From: F1-80-MAGs062 sp046345315
Lineage (GTDB): Bacteria > Planctomycetota > Planctomycetia > Planctomycetales > Planctomycetaceae
Length of the DNA: 64,000 bases
Reading direction: 5' to 3'
Assembly: GCA_046345315.1 (NCBI GenBank)
Contig: JBKDKA010000197.1
Location: 1 to 64,000, forward strand
Part shown: positions 36,430 to 47,674 of the stretch, one piece after another
Layout of the letters: every line of letters begins with the position of its first letter
Numbering within the stretch: position 1 is the stretch's first letter
The notes under the pieces: generated by a model
Database searches by the model: none
The model's input: only the letters and a program-made list of their open reading frames with translations
What the model was told of the DNA's origin: nothing
Translations under genes and position numbers: made by a program

Positions 36430-36969
36430 ATGCGACACGTACTTTCTGCTCTGGTTGTGAACCAGCCTGGCGTTCTGGCTCATATTTCCGGGATGCTGGC
36501 GTCACGCGCCTACAACATCGACAGTCTGGCAGTCGGGGCGACTGAAAACCCCGAGTTGTCTCGAATTACATTCGTCGTCAACGGTACAGAAAAGACGCTG
36601 GATCAGGTTCGAAAGCAGCTTGCGAAAATCATCACTGTGGTCACCGTTCAGGATTTTTCCGGCGAAGACTACGTTGAACGCGATCTGATGCTGATCAAAA
36701 TAAGCACATCAAACGGGCGTCGCAGTGAGATTCGTGAACTGGTCGACATTTTCCGCGGGCGGATTGTGGATGTCGGAGCGGCTCACGTGATGATTGAGAT
36801 CTCAGGGCGGGAGAACAAGATCGAGGCCTTTGTCGATCGGATGCGAGAATTCGGAATTCTGGAGATGGTGCGAACCGGTCGCATTGCGATGCGTCGTGAT
36901 CGAACGATCACTGACGAGATTCCTGCAGAAGCTCTGCTGCAGGTGGCACCGAAAGAATCTGCGGGCTGA
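36430..36969 (+). CDS. ilvN: Acetolactate synthase small (regulatory) subunit
   Basis: Regulatory subunit of acetohydroxyacid synthase, the first enzyme of branched-chain amino acid synthesis; it confers feedback control by valine. From ATG 36430 (R-H-V-L-S-A-L-V-V-N-Q-P-G-V-L-A-H-I-S-G-M), the N-terminal ACT domain (about residues 1-75) includes R-A-Y-N-I-D-S-L and F-V-V-N-G. The C-terminal domain includes R-D-L-M-L-I-K-I and F-R-G-R-I-V-D-V-G. Length of 179 residues fits IlvH/IlvN. The catalytic subunit gene and ilvC are not in this window. An upstream in-frame extension to 36331 is discarded as it shows no ACT similarity. Confidence 0.95.
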   Translation: MRHVLSALVVNQPGVLAHISGMLASRAYNIDSLAVGATENPELSRITFVVNGTEKTLDQVRKQLAKIITVVTVQDFSGEDYVERDLMLIKISTSNGRRSEIRELVDIFRGRIVDVGAAHVMIEISGRENKIEAFVDRMREFGILEMVRTGRIAMRRDRTITDEIPAEALLQVAPKESAG

Positions 36970-37135
36970 CCAGGTGTCACAGAGACAGTTCGGGAATCCC
37001 GTTCTCGGCACTGTCTGCCTTCGATCTTGACTGATTCTTAAAAAGAGAACAAAGTCCGGTTTCAGAAGCAGACGTTTGTCGAGGTCGTTTTCCTCGGAAT
37101 GCTGCGTTTCACCAGCCAGGGAAGGTAGGTGAGTC

Positions 37136-37810
37136 ATGCGGATCCCGCGCGCTCTTGCCGTCGTCATGATTGTTGCGTATCTCGGATGCCTCAGCTGGGG
37201 TATCGGAGCTCACACGCTGAAAATGGGGATCAACCAGAATACGCTCAGCTACTTCGTCGTCTGGGATATGTTCTGCGGCTGGCAGGCCTACGATAATCGA
37301 ACTCCGCTGATCGCCGAAGGATCAAGCGGCGCGTTCTATGAGGTGAAGGCCCCTTGGGGTGAATTCACTCCCTTCGGCAATGTGGCTCGAATTCATTACG
37401 ACGTCACGAATCATCTGATGTCGAAGCACGTACGAAACGTGCTCTCGCATACGGCACACGAGCCGATCGAACGGATCTATGTGATTCAGGAGATCTGGCC
37501 GAAGCAGTTCAACATGCCGGTAGCTCTCTGGAATCAGTATTTTGAAGAGCCGCAGGATGTCATGAAGTACTACCATGTCCGCGCGGTACTGCGTGACGAT
37601 GGAAGCGCGATTCGATTCAATCCGGACTGGTACGAACAGCAGCATCTGATGTCGATTGCAGATAATCCGCGACTGCAGCGAGCGGTTCAGCAGTCTCAGC
37701 CCTTCTATAACACGTTTGTTCGACCTCGGCAGTCCGATCGTGGATTCGGTTCCAGCTCTCAGACTGCCGAAGCCGTGATTCCGGGAACGCCGGGATTGAG
37801 CACAAACTGA
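37136..37810 (+). CDS. Membrane-anchored protein of unknown function, partner of HTTM protein
   Basis: A 224-residue protein with an N-terminal hydrophobic helix (about residues 5-24, A-V-V-M-I-V-A-Y-L-G-C-L-S) and a soluble part containing W-D-M-F-C-G-W-Q-A-Y and Y-V-I-Q-E-I-W-P-K. GGGAAGGTAGG precedes the ATG, a good ribosome binding site. It is followed after 49 bases by the HTTM gene, so the two are probably co-transcribed. The pairing suggests a shared role, but no function is known. Confidence 0.75.
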   Translation: MRIPRALAVVMIVAYLGCLSWGIGAHTLKMGINQNTLSYFVVWDMFCGWQAYDNRTPLIAEGSSGAFYEVKAPWGEFTPFGNVARIHYDVTNHLMSKHVRNVLSHTAHEPIERIYVIQEIWPKQFNMPVALWNQYFEEPQDVMKYYHVRAVLRDDGSAIRFNPDWYEQQHLMSIADNPRLQRAVQQSQPFYNTFVRPRQSDRGFGSSSQTAEAVIPGTPGLSTN

Positions 37811-37859
37811 TCTGTCAGTTCGAGCGAGCGAAAGCAATCAGACGGAAGGATCCAGTCGC

Positions 37860-39386
37860 ATGCAGACGAATCAACGAGTGACGGGAGTGCAGTCATCGCT
37901 TTCAGGACTGAAGGAATTCTTCTTCGCAGAAGAGGCTCCGTACGGTCAGGCTCTCGTCAGGATCTGCCTGACGGTCTCTGCGATGATACCGATGGTGGTG
38001 CGATATCCCTGGGTGCGGGAATTGTATTCGACGGATGGAGCGTCACAGTCACTCTTTGAAGCCTTTGGGCAACAGAATCCGCTTCCACCAATGCCCGCTC
38101 CGCTCGCAGCGGCAGCTTATGGCCTGATGATGTTCGCGATGCTCTGCGTGGTCTTCGGCTGGAAGACTCGCTGGTCACTTGCCGTCGGAGTTCCACTCTA
38201 CTTTTACTTTAATCTGCTCGACTGCGTCGGCACGATGACAAAGTATTCTGTCATCGGAGGACATCTGCTGGCACTGCTGCTGGTTTCCAACTGCGGCGAG
38301 GTCTGGTCAGTCGATGCGTTGCTGCGACGCCGTCGTGAAGGTACTGCCGCAGTCGTTCCACCGCGTTTCCCGGTCTGGCCCGCAAGGCTCATGCAGCTGC
38401 TGTTCTGTTTCATTTATTTCGGAGCCGCCGTGACCAAGATCCAGACCGCAACCTTCTTCAGCGGAGAACAGATGCGGTACTGGATGCTGAGTAACTGGAA
38501 TCGCGAAAACCCCATCGGCGAAATGATGGCTATGTCAACGCCGCTCCTGCTGATCAGTGCTTATGTGACTATCGTCTGGGAGATTCTTTTCGGATTCATG
38601 GTTTTCCGTCCGCGTCTGCGTCTGATTCCCCTTGGTGTCGGAGTCGCATTTCATCTGATGACATTCGTAGCACTCGGCCTCTATATTTTTCCCGCCGTCT
38701 GCATCACGGGGTATCTCTGCTTTGTTTCTGAACGAGATATCGCTGCGATCCGCGGGATTGTACGGCGATTTCGGATACCAACCAGCTGGCTTGGAGTTCC
38801 GGCAGCAACAGCAGTTCGGCTACTGAACCTGCGTCCGGCCGCATTACCGATGGCTGGAGCCTGGGCTGCGGCCATGGCGCTGGCGGCGATTGCCGCTTCA
38901 GAAGTGGAATACCATCTCGATGTTTACGGAATGCGATCGCCGGATGGTCTCATGGCTCTGAAGCCAATGGATCAGGATGTGGCGCTTCGAATGATCAGTG
39001 GTACCCAGCCTTTGCGTGAGCAGGACAAGTATTTCTCGTTTGACATCGGTACAACTCTGGCTGGAGGTCAACTGGCGAATCGACGGAAGGAGTTTCGCTA
39101 CGGGGAGCGAATTGTTGCGCAATGCAACCTGAATCCTCCTCACGAAGACCTCTGGGTGGAGTGTCTTCTTCAGGACGAACAGAATCGAATCGTCCAGACC
39201 GCTGGTCTGTTCGTGACTCGCGAGATGATGTTTGCCAATTTCTTCTACGAGACCGGGAATTCGCTGGTTCCGGGAAAGTACTCCATGGTCCTTCGAAGCT
39301 CCGGCAAGGATGTCTTTCGACGGTCGTTCGAACTCACCGGTGACGTGGCAGCTGTTCCCGAAATGGGAGAAATGTCCACGAACTGA
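37860..39386 (+). CDS. HTTM (vitamin K-dependent carboxylase-like) membrane protein
   Basis: A 508-residue multi-pass protein of the HTTM superfamily, the membrane domain of vitamin K-dependent gamma-carboxylases (PF05090). It has a run of hydrophobic helices, and between them the family landmarks R-I-C-L (start of the domain), the F-Y-F-N-L-L-D and H-L-L-A-L region, and Q-L-L-F-C-F-I-Y-F-G-A-A-V-T-K. C-terminal soluble part about 120 residues (from about 390). Bacterial HTTM proteins of planctomycetes are not experimentally characterised; a carboxylase function is not implied. AAGGA precedes the ATG at usable spacing. Confidence 0.85.
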   Translation: MQTNQRVTGVQSSLSGLKEFFFAEEAPYGQALVRICLTVSAMIPMVVRYPWVRELYSTDGASQSLFEAFGQQNPLPPMPAPLAAAAYGLMMFAMLCVVFGWKTRWSLAVGVPLYFYFNLLDCVGTMTKYSVIGGHLLALLLVSNCGEVWSVDALLRRRREGTAAVVPPRFPVWPARLMQLLFCFIYFGAAVTKIQTATFFSGEQMRYWMLSNWNRENPIGEMMAMSTPLLLISAYVTIVWEILFGFMVFRPRLRLIPLGVGVAFHLMTFVALGLYIFPAVCITGYLCFVSERDIAAIRGIVRRFRIPTSWLGVPAATAVRLLNLRPAALPMAGAWAAAMALAAIAASEVEYHLDVYGMRSPDGLMALKPMDQDVALRMISGTQPLREQDKYFSFDIGTTLAGGQLANRRKEFRYGERIVAQCNLNPPHEDLWVECLLQDEQNRIVQTAGLFVTREMMFANFFYETGNSLVPGKYSMVLRSSGKDVFRRSFELTGDVAAVPEMGEMSTN

Positions 39387-39499
39387 GCTTTCGATCCGCG
39401 ACTCCTGATGGGTGGCAACGTACTCTGTGATCGGTGGAGGATTCTCCAGCGTACTCCGAAACGAGACCGACCAGTTCTGACTCTGTGTGACTCCAGACC

Positions 39500-40552
39500 A
39501 TGACCAGCTTTCAGACACTGCACTGGACCGGCGATGCGCTGGGGACACTTTACCTCATCGACCAGACTCTGCTGCCGGATCAGTTCGTTGAGATCCCGTG
39601 CCGAAACGTGGATGCAGTCTGGGATGCGATCCGAGTTCTGCGTGTTCGCGGTGCACCGGCAATTGGTGTTGCAGCAGCTTACGGCGTCGTGATCGGGACT
39701 CAGTGTGTTCGGAACGCGGAACGAGTCGTCTTTCAGACTCGCCTTCTTGATGTTGTCGACTACCTCGCATCCAGCCGTCCGACGGCAGTCAATCTGTTCG
39801 CTGCCCTCGATCGAATGAAGGCCGTGGGCGTCGCTGATCCCGGGGCGACGGCAGCGATCGTCCATGATCGCCTTCTTGAGGAAGCTCGTCGGATTGATCA
39901 GGAAGATCGGGAGATGTGTCGCTCCATCGGTGCGCATGGAGCGAACCTGCTGCAGTCCGGAATGAATATTCTGACACACTGCAATGCAGGTGCACTGGCA
40001 ACTGCTGGCGACGGAACCGCTCTGTCCGTCATCTTTGCGGCACACGCTCAGGGAAAAGCCATTCTCGTCTTTGCAGACGAAACTCGACCGCTTCTGCAGG
40101 GGGCTCGCCTGACCGCCTGGGAACTTCAGCAGCGAAATATTCCCGTCACTGTAATCTGTGACAGTATGGCTGCTCAGGTAATGAAGGAAGGGCGAGTCAA
40201 CGCAGTCATCACGGGAGCTGATCGAATCGCCGCTAATGGTGATTCAGCAAACAAGATCGGGACCTATGGTGTGGCTGTACTTGCAAAGCACCACGGAATT
40301 CCATTCTACATCGCAGCACCATCCAGTACCTTCGATCTGAACATCGCAGGTGGTGATGAGATTCCGATCGAACAAAGAAGTGCTGAGGAAATCACATCCG
40401 GATTCGGTCGCCGCACAGTTCCGTCCGGTGTCGGCGTCTACAACCCGGCATTTGATGTCACTCCCCATGAACTGATCGCCGGAATCATCACCGAACGCGG
40501 GATCATCAATTCGCCGAATACGGAAGCCGTTCGGCAGCACTTTGCTGGCTGA
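39500..40552 (+). CDS. mtnA: S-methyl-5-thioribose-1-phosphate isomerase
   Basis: Converts methylthioribose 1-phosphate to methylthioribulose 1-phosphate in methionine salvage. A 350-residue cytoplasmic protein with V-R-G-A-P-A-I-G-V-A-A-A-Y-G, the catalytic Cys161 in T-H-C-N-A-G-A-L-A-T, D-E-T-R-P-x-x-Q-G-A-R-L-T-A-W-E, the catalytic Asp241 in T-G-A-D-R-I-A-A-N-G-D and A-P-x-S-T-F-D near the C-terminus. All match the MtnA family, including the motif order that separates it from the eIF2B-alpha/ribose-1,5-bisphosphate isomerase group. No other salvage gene is adjacent; the next region downstream is a mobile element. Confidence 0.96.
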   Translation: MTSFQTLHWTGDALGTLYLIDQTLLPDQFVEIPCRNVDAVWDAIRVLRVRGAPAIGVAAAYGVVIGTQCVRNAERVVFQTRLLDVVDYLASSRPTAVNLFAALDRMKAVGVADPGATAAIVHDRLLEEARRIDQEDREMCRSIGAHGANLLQSGMNILTHCNAGALATAGDGTALSVIFAAHAQGKAILVFADETRPLLQGARLTAWELQQRNIPVTVICDSMAAQVMKEGRVNAVITGADRIAANGDSANKIGTYGVAVLAKHHGIPFYIAAPSSTFDLNIAGGDEIPIEQRSAEEITSGFGRRTVPSGVGVYNPAFDVTPHELIAGIITERGIINSPNTEAVRQHFAG

Positions 40553-40698
40553 AATCGTTGGACTTTTTCGCTGCGTCTCCGCCAGGACCCAGAACTTGCA
40601 GCGATCATCATTCGAACTTCATTCTCCGGACACGCCGCGTTCGTACGCATTTTTTTGCGCTCTACAAGTTGCCCGAGTGCAACCGGAGAATACTGAAC

Positions 40699-40858
40699 GT
40701 AGGGTGTGACAAGCGACAGCGCAGGCACACCAGTGTTCGTTATCGTCATCGCATGAAGATCAGCCATTGGGAAAGCCCATGGCGATGTTGGCGGTGTTTT
40801 GCGAGAGGGCGCCAATTGGTGTGCCTGCGCTCGCATTCGCTCGTTTGTCACACCCTAC
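40699..40858. repeat. 160-bp palindromic repeat, left copy
   Basis: Starts GTAGGGTGTGACAAGCG and closes with TTGTCACACCCTAC; inside are paired CAGCGCAGGCACACCAG and TTGGTGTGCCTGCGCTCG. It can fold into a long hairpin. It starts 146 bases after the mtnA stop. Confidence 0.85.
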
Positions 40859-40859
40859 G

Positions 40860-41414
40860 TTATTCGCCGCATTCCGGTTCATCCCAATCTGGCACCGGGT
40901 CCACACCGCCCCAGCCGAGACCATACTCACCCTCATTGACAAAACGGTGGAATGACGACCATTCCCAGTCACAGACTTGTGGCACGATTTTGTGCTTTCG
41001 AGGGTTCCAGTGACAATAGTCCGCGCAGCGTTTGAGATCGTCCTCATCCCGAACAGTGTGTTCCCAATAGCGTTTCTGCCAGATGCCACGAAGTCGATGT
41101 TTCTTGCGAGAACTTGACTGATCAAGTTCGGTACCGCCGGATGTCAGCCAGCGGCGAGTGAACTCTTCCTTGATGCGCGTCCATCGCATGGGATAGCGAG
41201 CGTCACCAGACGGCAAAGACCAGACAGTGTGCCAATGGTCCGGAAGTAGAACGATCGCAACGATCTCAAATGGGTGGTCAGCTTTGACATCGAGTATGGC
41301 CTCTCGAAGACATCTTCGACCAAGTTCGGTAGTCAGGATCGGCCGACGACAATGCGTGACGCATGTGAAGAAGTAGGTTCCTCCCGGCACAAAGTTGCGT
41401 CGATAGTTGGGCAT
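40860..41414 (-). CDS. REP-associated tyrosine transposase (RAYT)
   Basis: A 184-residue Y1-type transposase of the TnpA-REP group (PF01797). It has R-N-F-V-P-G-G-T-Y-F-F-T at the start, the HUH motif H60-W-H62 in L-P-D-H-W-H, W-Q-K-R-Y-W-E-H and the catalytic tyrosine in A-D-Y-C-H-W-N-P. Both metal-binding His and the Tyr are present, so it may be active. GGGGGACG precedes the ATG. Flanking 160-bp palindromes on both sides are the probable substrate. RAYTs usually occur once per genome in a fixed position and mobilise REP sequences. Confidence 0.92.
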   Translation of the reverse strand: MPNYRRNFVPGGTYFFTCVTHCRRPILTTELGRRCLREAILDVKADHPFEIVAIVLLPDHWHTVWSLPSGDARYPMRWTRIKEEFTRRWLTSGGTELDQSSSRKKHRLRGIWQKRYWEHTVRDEDDLKRCADYCHWNPRKHKIVPQVCDWEWSSFHRFVNEGEYGLGWGGVDPVPDWDEPECGE

Positions 41415-41431
41415 GAGTCGTCCCCCAGGTT

Positions 41432-41591
41432 GTAGGGTGTGACAAGCGACAGCGCAGGCACACCAGTTTTCGTTATCGTCATCGCATGCAGATCAGCCAT
41501 TGGGAAAGCCCATGGCCATGTTGGCGGTGTTTTGCGAGAGGGCGCCAATTGGTGTGCCTGCGCTCGCATTCGCTCGTTTGTCACACCCTAC
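41432..41591. repeat. 160-bp palindromic repeat, right copy
   Basis: Same orientation as the left copy and near identical; begins 17 bases upstream of the transposase start codon. Confidence 0.85.
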
Positions 41592-41692
41592 TCAACTTCA
41601 GAAAACCAGCACAAAGGCGGACTCAACGGCTTCCAGCAAAACTTTTCCTGTTTCGTCGCACCATTGACGACCATAGCCCGGAGTGACGATCA

Positions 41693-42157
41693 TCAGCCGC
41701 AATGCTCATGTTCGAACAGATACTTCTCTTCAAGCTGAATCTCATGGCGAATCAGCAGATCACGAAGTTCGTCGACAAATGATTTCCTGTGATGATGCTC
41801 TTCCTGACAGTCAATGTAAGTGGCGACGTCAGGTACATTCGATCTGCTGACAGAGAAGGCCGCGAAACCTCGCTGCCAGCGAAACTCGCCCGTGCAGTGC
41901 CGATTCTCGTTGATCCATCTCGACGAGCTGGACTTGATGGCTCGCAGCATATCGGACACCGCAATCCGCGGCGGAATGCCGCAGAGAATGTGGACGTGAT
42001 CTTCGACGCCTCCGATGACATCAATGTGTCCGCCCTCGCCGTTGATGATGCCACCGATGTATGCGTAAAGCTCCTTCCTGAATCTCACGTGAATCAACGG
42101 CCGACGATATTGAGTTCCGAAGACGACGTGATATTTCAGGAAAGTGTGTGTTGACAT
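41693..42157 (-). CDS. tnpA: IS200/IS605-type transposase TnpA
   Basis: A 154-residue Y1 single-strand transposase. Begins S-T-H-T-F-L-K-Y-H-V-V-F-G-T-Q-Y-R, with the HUH motif D-H54-V-H56-I and the catalytic Tyr114 in A-T-Y-I-D-C-Q-E-E-H-H. These proteins excise and insert as single-stranded DNA using subterminal hairpins. No tnpB/IscB accessory gene lies nearby and I could not define the element ends. Its position beside the RAYT suggests an insertion hot spot between mtnA and acnA. Confidence 0.9.
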   Translation of the reverse strand: MSTHTFLKYHVVFGTQYRRPLIHVRFRKELYAYIGGIINGEGGHIDVIGGVEDHVHILCGIPPRIAVSDMLRAIKSSSSRWINENRHCTGEFRWQRGFAAFSVSRSNVPDVATYIDCQEEHHHRKSFVDELRDLLIRHEIQLEEKYLFEHEHCG

Positions 42158-42788
42158 GTTGCAGCTTTCTGAAACGCAGGATCAGGGTGCATACGAGTTG
42201 TATGTTCAGGGGGCGACACGTTGCAAGATCCGCGGTCAGCACGGGAACGCAGCCGGGCTGCAAAAACTGCGTCCGGCCATCGGTGCGATTGGCTGCGGAG
42301 CAGCCGAGTCCTGATAGCCTCGGGCTTCAGCCCGAGGTTCGTGGTCCCCAACAAACCCCAAGCTCCGGAGGAGCGACACAATCAACACGATCCATTTTGC
42401 GATTGGCTGCGGAGCAGCCGAGTCTCGATAGCCTCGGGCTTTAGCCCGAGGTACGCGATCCCCAACAAACCCCAAGCTCCGGAGGAGCGACGTATACGCG
42501 GTCGCGATTTCGATCATTCCATGCGAATTTCGGGGGGAACGGAATTCCTGGCCGTCGTGATTGCTGATGTGACATCACACGTTCGCCATAAAAACGTCGC
42601 TGCTCCGCAGCTTGGGGTGTCGCCGGGCACAGTGACCTGAGGCTAAAGCCTCAGGCTATCGAAACGCCGCTGCTCCGCAGCGAATCACAGGAGATTCTTG
42701 CCGGCGATCGGCTGCGGAGCAGCCACGTCTTGATAGCCTCGGGCTTTAGCCCGAGGCTATCGATTCGGAGCAATGAAATGCCGCCCAA
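42158..42788. other. Intergenic region with interspersed repeats
   Basis: The part up to about 42284 has no clear feature. From 42285 onwards it is occupied by the repeat cluster listed separately, reaching close to the acnA stop codon. Confidence 0.5.
42285..42775. repeat. Cluster of GGCTGCGGAGCAGCC repeats
   Basis: A repeat unit begins GCGATTGGCTGCGGAGCAGC and continues with TAGCCTCGGGCTTCAGCCC, then CCAAGCTCCGGAGGAGCGAC. Copies start at 42285 and 42399 (period 114); a shorter copy starts at 42704. An inverted form, with GGCTAAAGCCTCAGG and CGCTGCTCCGCAGCG, lies around 42636-42692. Both halves contain small hairpins (CGGGCTTTAGCCCG, GGCTGCGGAGCAGCC). It is probably a planctomycete interspersed repeat, not a CRISPR. 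Confidence 0.75.
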
Positions 42789-45452
<2,664 letters not shown>

Positions 45453-45500
45453 TTCTGGAACTCGTGGCCTGTTGGCAAAGAAGACATGATTTCAATGGAT

Positions 45501-45530
45501 TCCGGTGAGACCGACCGCGGTCTCACCGGA
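45501..45530 (-). promoter_or_regulatory. Perfect hairpin upstream of acnA
   Basis: A 13-base perfect stem TCCGGTGAGACCG / CGGTCTCACCGGA with a four-base loop, about 50 bases ahead of the acnA start. There is no T-run, so it is unlikely to be a terminator. It could be an operator, leader stabiliser or protein-binding site. Confidence 0.5.
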
Positions 45531-45602
45531 GAGCCGCTCATTGTAGACAAGTGTCGAGATCTCGCAATTCGGAACATCGCCTCGAAAGCAGCGTTCCGAA
45601 AC

Positions 45603-45639
45603 AACAAAAAGTGCCGTCGAAGACTAAGTTCGACGGCAC
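45603..45639 (-). terminator. Terminator of coiled-coil protein gene
   Basis: Reading the minus strand, GTGCCGTCGAA / TTCGACGGCAC forms an 11-base stem with a seven-base loop, followed by TTTTTGTTGT. It lies 65 bases beyond the stop of the coiled-coil gene at 45704 and before acnA. Confidence 0.85.
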
Positions 45640-45703
45640 TGGGATGTTTTCGGAGGATTCTCAGTCTGACCACTCAGAGCGGTCAGATCGTCCCGCTGGT
45701 TGT

Positions 45704-46996
45704 TTACTTCCTGGCTTCTGGTGGCAGCGGAACAAGTTCCTCGTTGACGCCTTCGTTTTGCGTTTCCGCAGCTGAAGTCTGCACCGAGGCAGAATCTGAG
45801 CTCGTTCCGGCATTAGAAGATGGTTCTGACTGTGAGAATCGTGTCATCCGGCGATCAAGAATGACTCGGGCGGCTTCCCGGACTTCCACTTCGCTCAGTC
45901 GACGCAGATTTCCGATTTCTGTCAGCGGCTGGATGACATTTGCGACTCGACCGACAGTTGATTCCATCATCGCAATCTCCATCAGAGTTTCGCGGAGCCC
46001 ATCCAGGGTGCGGATGTGAGCGGAGACTTCGGTCTGAAAGTCATCCATGATTTCGAGGTTCTGGATTGCCGCTGCAACACCCTCAGACTGCCCGGACAGT
46101 CGTGTCTGCATTGTTTCCAGCGAATTCAGATTCTGCATCGCCGTGTCAATTCGAAGCGACTCGCTGCCAAGTCGTTCATTCATGGCAACCAGTGTCTTCG
46201 CATTATTGACAGCTCTGTCTGAATCAGTGGAAGCGGTGAGAATCTCATTCTTAACTTCAGCCAGCTTCTGAACAGATTCACGAACGACTTCGATGCCGGC
46301 TGAGGCAGCCTGGACAGAATCTTTCAGACCGACAAAGAGATCGAAGTTCTGAGATGCCACCTGAACTTCGGCGGACTGAGCGGCGACCTTCTGAGTCAGC
46401 TCCGTCAGGTTCTCGATGCTTCGGCTTGCATCATCATAACCGTTGGCAGCTGCGATGACGCGATTCTGAAGAGCCACAACTCCATCCAGAGCGCTGGACG
46501 CGACTTCCGTCTGCCCCGCTCCGCTGAGAATCTTTTCCTGCAGCTGTTTCATGGAAGCGACTGTAGCGGATGCCATCTCCGTGGATTTCTGCGATGAGGC
46601 AAGCTGATTCTGCATCTTCAGGAGTGATTCGAGGGATGCGACGGCCTGAGCTGTCGCCTGAGACTCCTGAGTGATCCTGGCTCGAAGAGCCTGGATTTCG
46701 CCGATTGTTGACTTCAGCTGCTCAGCGATCCGACCCTGATTCTGGAGACTGGTGAGCAGATCGTTTGTCTTCCAGACGGCGTCTCGTGAAGCCACGAGTT
46801 TTCTCATGTCACTTTCTGACATTTCCAGTCGACTCTGAATACCGTCCAGTCGGCCTTTAAGAGGGCCAACCATCATCAGCTGCATTCCAAAGAATACGAT
46901 AGCGAGTGACATCAGCATGGAAATCCACAGGAAGTTTCTGAATCGCTGTGTTTCCTGATTTCCTGCCCTGCGAATTGTTGTCGATGAACCGTTCAA
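45704..46996 (-). CDS. Membrane-anchored coiled-coil protein
   Basis: A protein of about 430 residues. I place the start at TTG 46996 because AAGGAG stands eight bases before it and the sequence then reads into a polar start and a hydrophobic helix (about residues 26-45, L-W-I-S-M-L-M-S-L-A-I-V-F-F-G). A long coiled coil with Ala/Gln/Ser-rich heptads follows (about 60-380), with recurring A-x-x-N-L-x-x-L and Q-N-x-V-A-x-A-type units reminiscent of methyl-accepting chemotaxis proteins, though no HAMP or signalling domain is recognised. The C-terminal tail is Ser/Glu/Pro-rich. Flanked by a downstream terminator. An open frame upstream to 47224 looks non-coding. Confidence 0.75.
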   Translation of the reverse strand: MNGSSTTIRRAGNQETQRFRNFLWISMLMSLAIVFFGMQLMMVGPLKGRLDGIQSRLEMSESDMRKLVASRDAVWKTNDLLTSLQNQGRIAEQLKSTIGEIQALRARITQESQATAQAVASLESLLKMQNQLASSQKSTEMASATVASMKQLQEKILSGAGQTEVASSALDGVVALQNRVIAAANGYDDASRSIENLTELTQKVAAQSAEVQVASQNFDLFVGLKDSVQAASAGIEVVRESVQKLAEVKNEILTASTDSDRAVNNAKTLVAMNERLGSESLRIDTAMQNLNSLETMQTRLSGQSEGVAAAIQNLEIMDDFQTEVSAHIRTLDGLRETLMEIAMMESTVGRVANVIQPLTEIGNLRRLSEVEVREAARVILDRRMTRFSQSEPSSNAGTSSDSASVQTSAAETQNEGVNEELVPLPPEARK

Positions 46997-47530
46997 GGCC
47001 CCTTCTCCTTCAAAAAATCTATTCCGACTATTCTCGATGCCTGATCGTGGAGTCGACTCGGGAACGCGGTAAACTGGTCGCAGACATCCGGGACAAAACG
47101 ACGTCCGGAATACCGAGAGCAGGACAGGAAATGCCGGTACGTGTTCGACGTACAGTCTTTTCGCATTCAGTCTTCGGGACGGCAGCCCAGTGCCCTGACC
47201 GACTGCGGGGGCACCGGGCTTCACTGTCTACTGCCGAAGAGTCGCTGTGCCGTCAGAATATCTTCTGTGGGTTGCCTGAGCTGACTCGCCGGAAGAGGCC
47301 AGTGATTCCGCAGAAACTGCCTGTTCTCACCAGTATGTATCGCCGCGTCGGGCCGGCACAGTTTGCCAGAAACCCATCAATCGGCAAACATTGCCGAACA
47401 CGCGAACGCGTATCAGCGAATGGGAGTTCAGCGCGGGATAGAACCAAAGTATCGGTTTCGCAGGCTGATCAGTGCTGTTCAGGGCACTTTAGTTCAGTGC
47501 ATCGAGCCTGTTTTCACTCGGCAAGCACAA
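46997..47530. other. Intergenic region
   Basis: About 530 bases between the coiled-coil gene start and the terminator of the ferredoxin gene. Plus-strand frames of up to 240 codons cross it but have no ribosome binding site and lack a protein-like composition. No feature recognised. Confidence 0.35.
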
Positions 47531-47573
47531 AAGAAAAAACCTCCGACGGCCGGAAACGGCCATCAGAGGTTTC
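47531..47573 (-). terminator. Terminator of ferredoxin gene
   Basis: On the minus strand an AAACCTCTGATGGCCG half pairs with CGGCCGTCGGAGGTTT around a TTTC loop (a near-perfect stem), followed by TTTTTTC. It is about 100 bases beyond the ferredoxin stop. Confidence 0.85.
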
Positions 47574-47674
47574 AGTGTTGCCTGGACACAGGATTCGCAG
47601 GTTCAGAGACGACGTATCGTCTCTTAAGAACACGTCGCGATCAAAACGTCTTCAGGATTGAGCTTACGGCAATC

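Larger units (their letters stand above)
40699..41591. mobile_element. RAYT element: transposase gene between two 160-bp palindromic repeats
   Basis: Two nearly identical 160-base copies in the same orientation (40699-40858 and 41432-41591) enclose a REP-associated tyrosine transposase gene. Each copy is itself an imperfect palindrome: it begins GTAGGGTGTGACAAGCGA and ends with the reverse type TCGTTTGTCACACCCTAC. I counted three differences between the copies. The arrangement matches the layout of REP-associated transposases with their target sequences. Confidence 0.85.

Noticed and set aside
42285..42492. Two repeats with a constant period, possible CRISPR
   Set aside because: The units are too long, too few, and the region contains no spacers of constant size or cas genes.
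46948..47661. A 237-codon plus-strand frame
   Set aside because: Partly antisense to the coiled-coil gene and crosses the ferredoxin terminator; composition is Arg/Ser-rich and unlikely.
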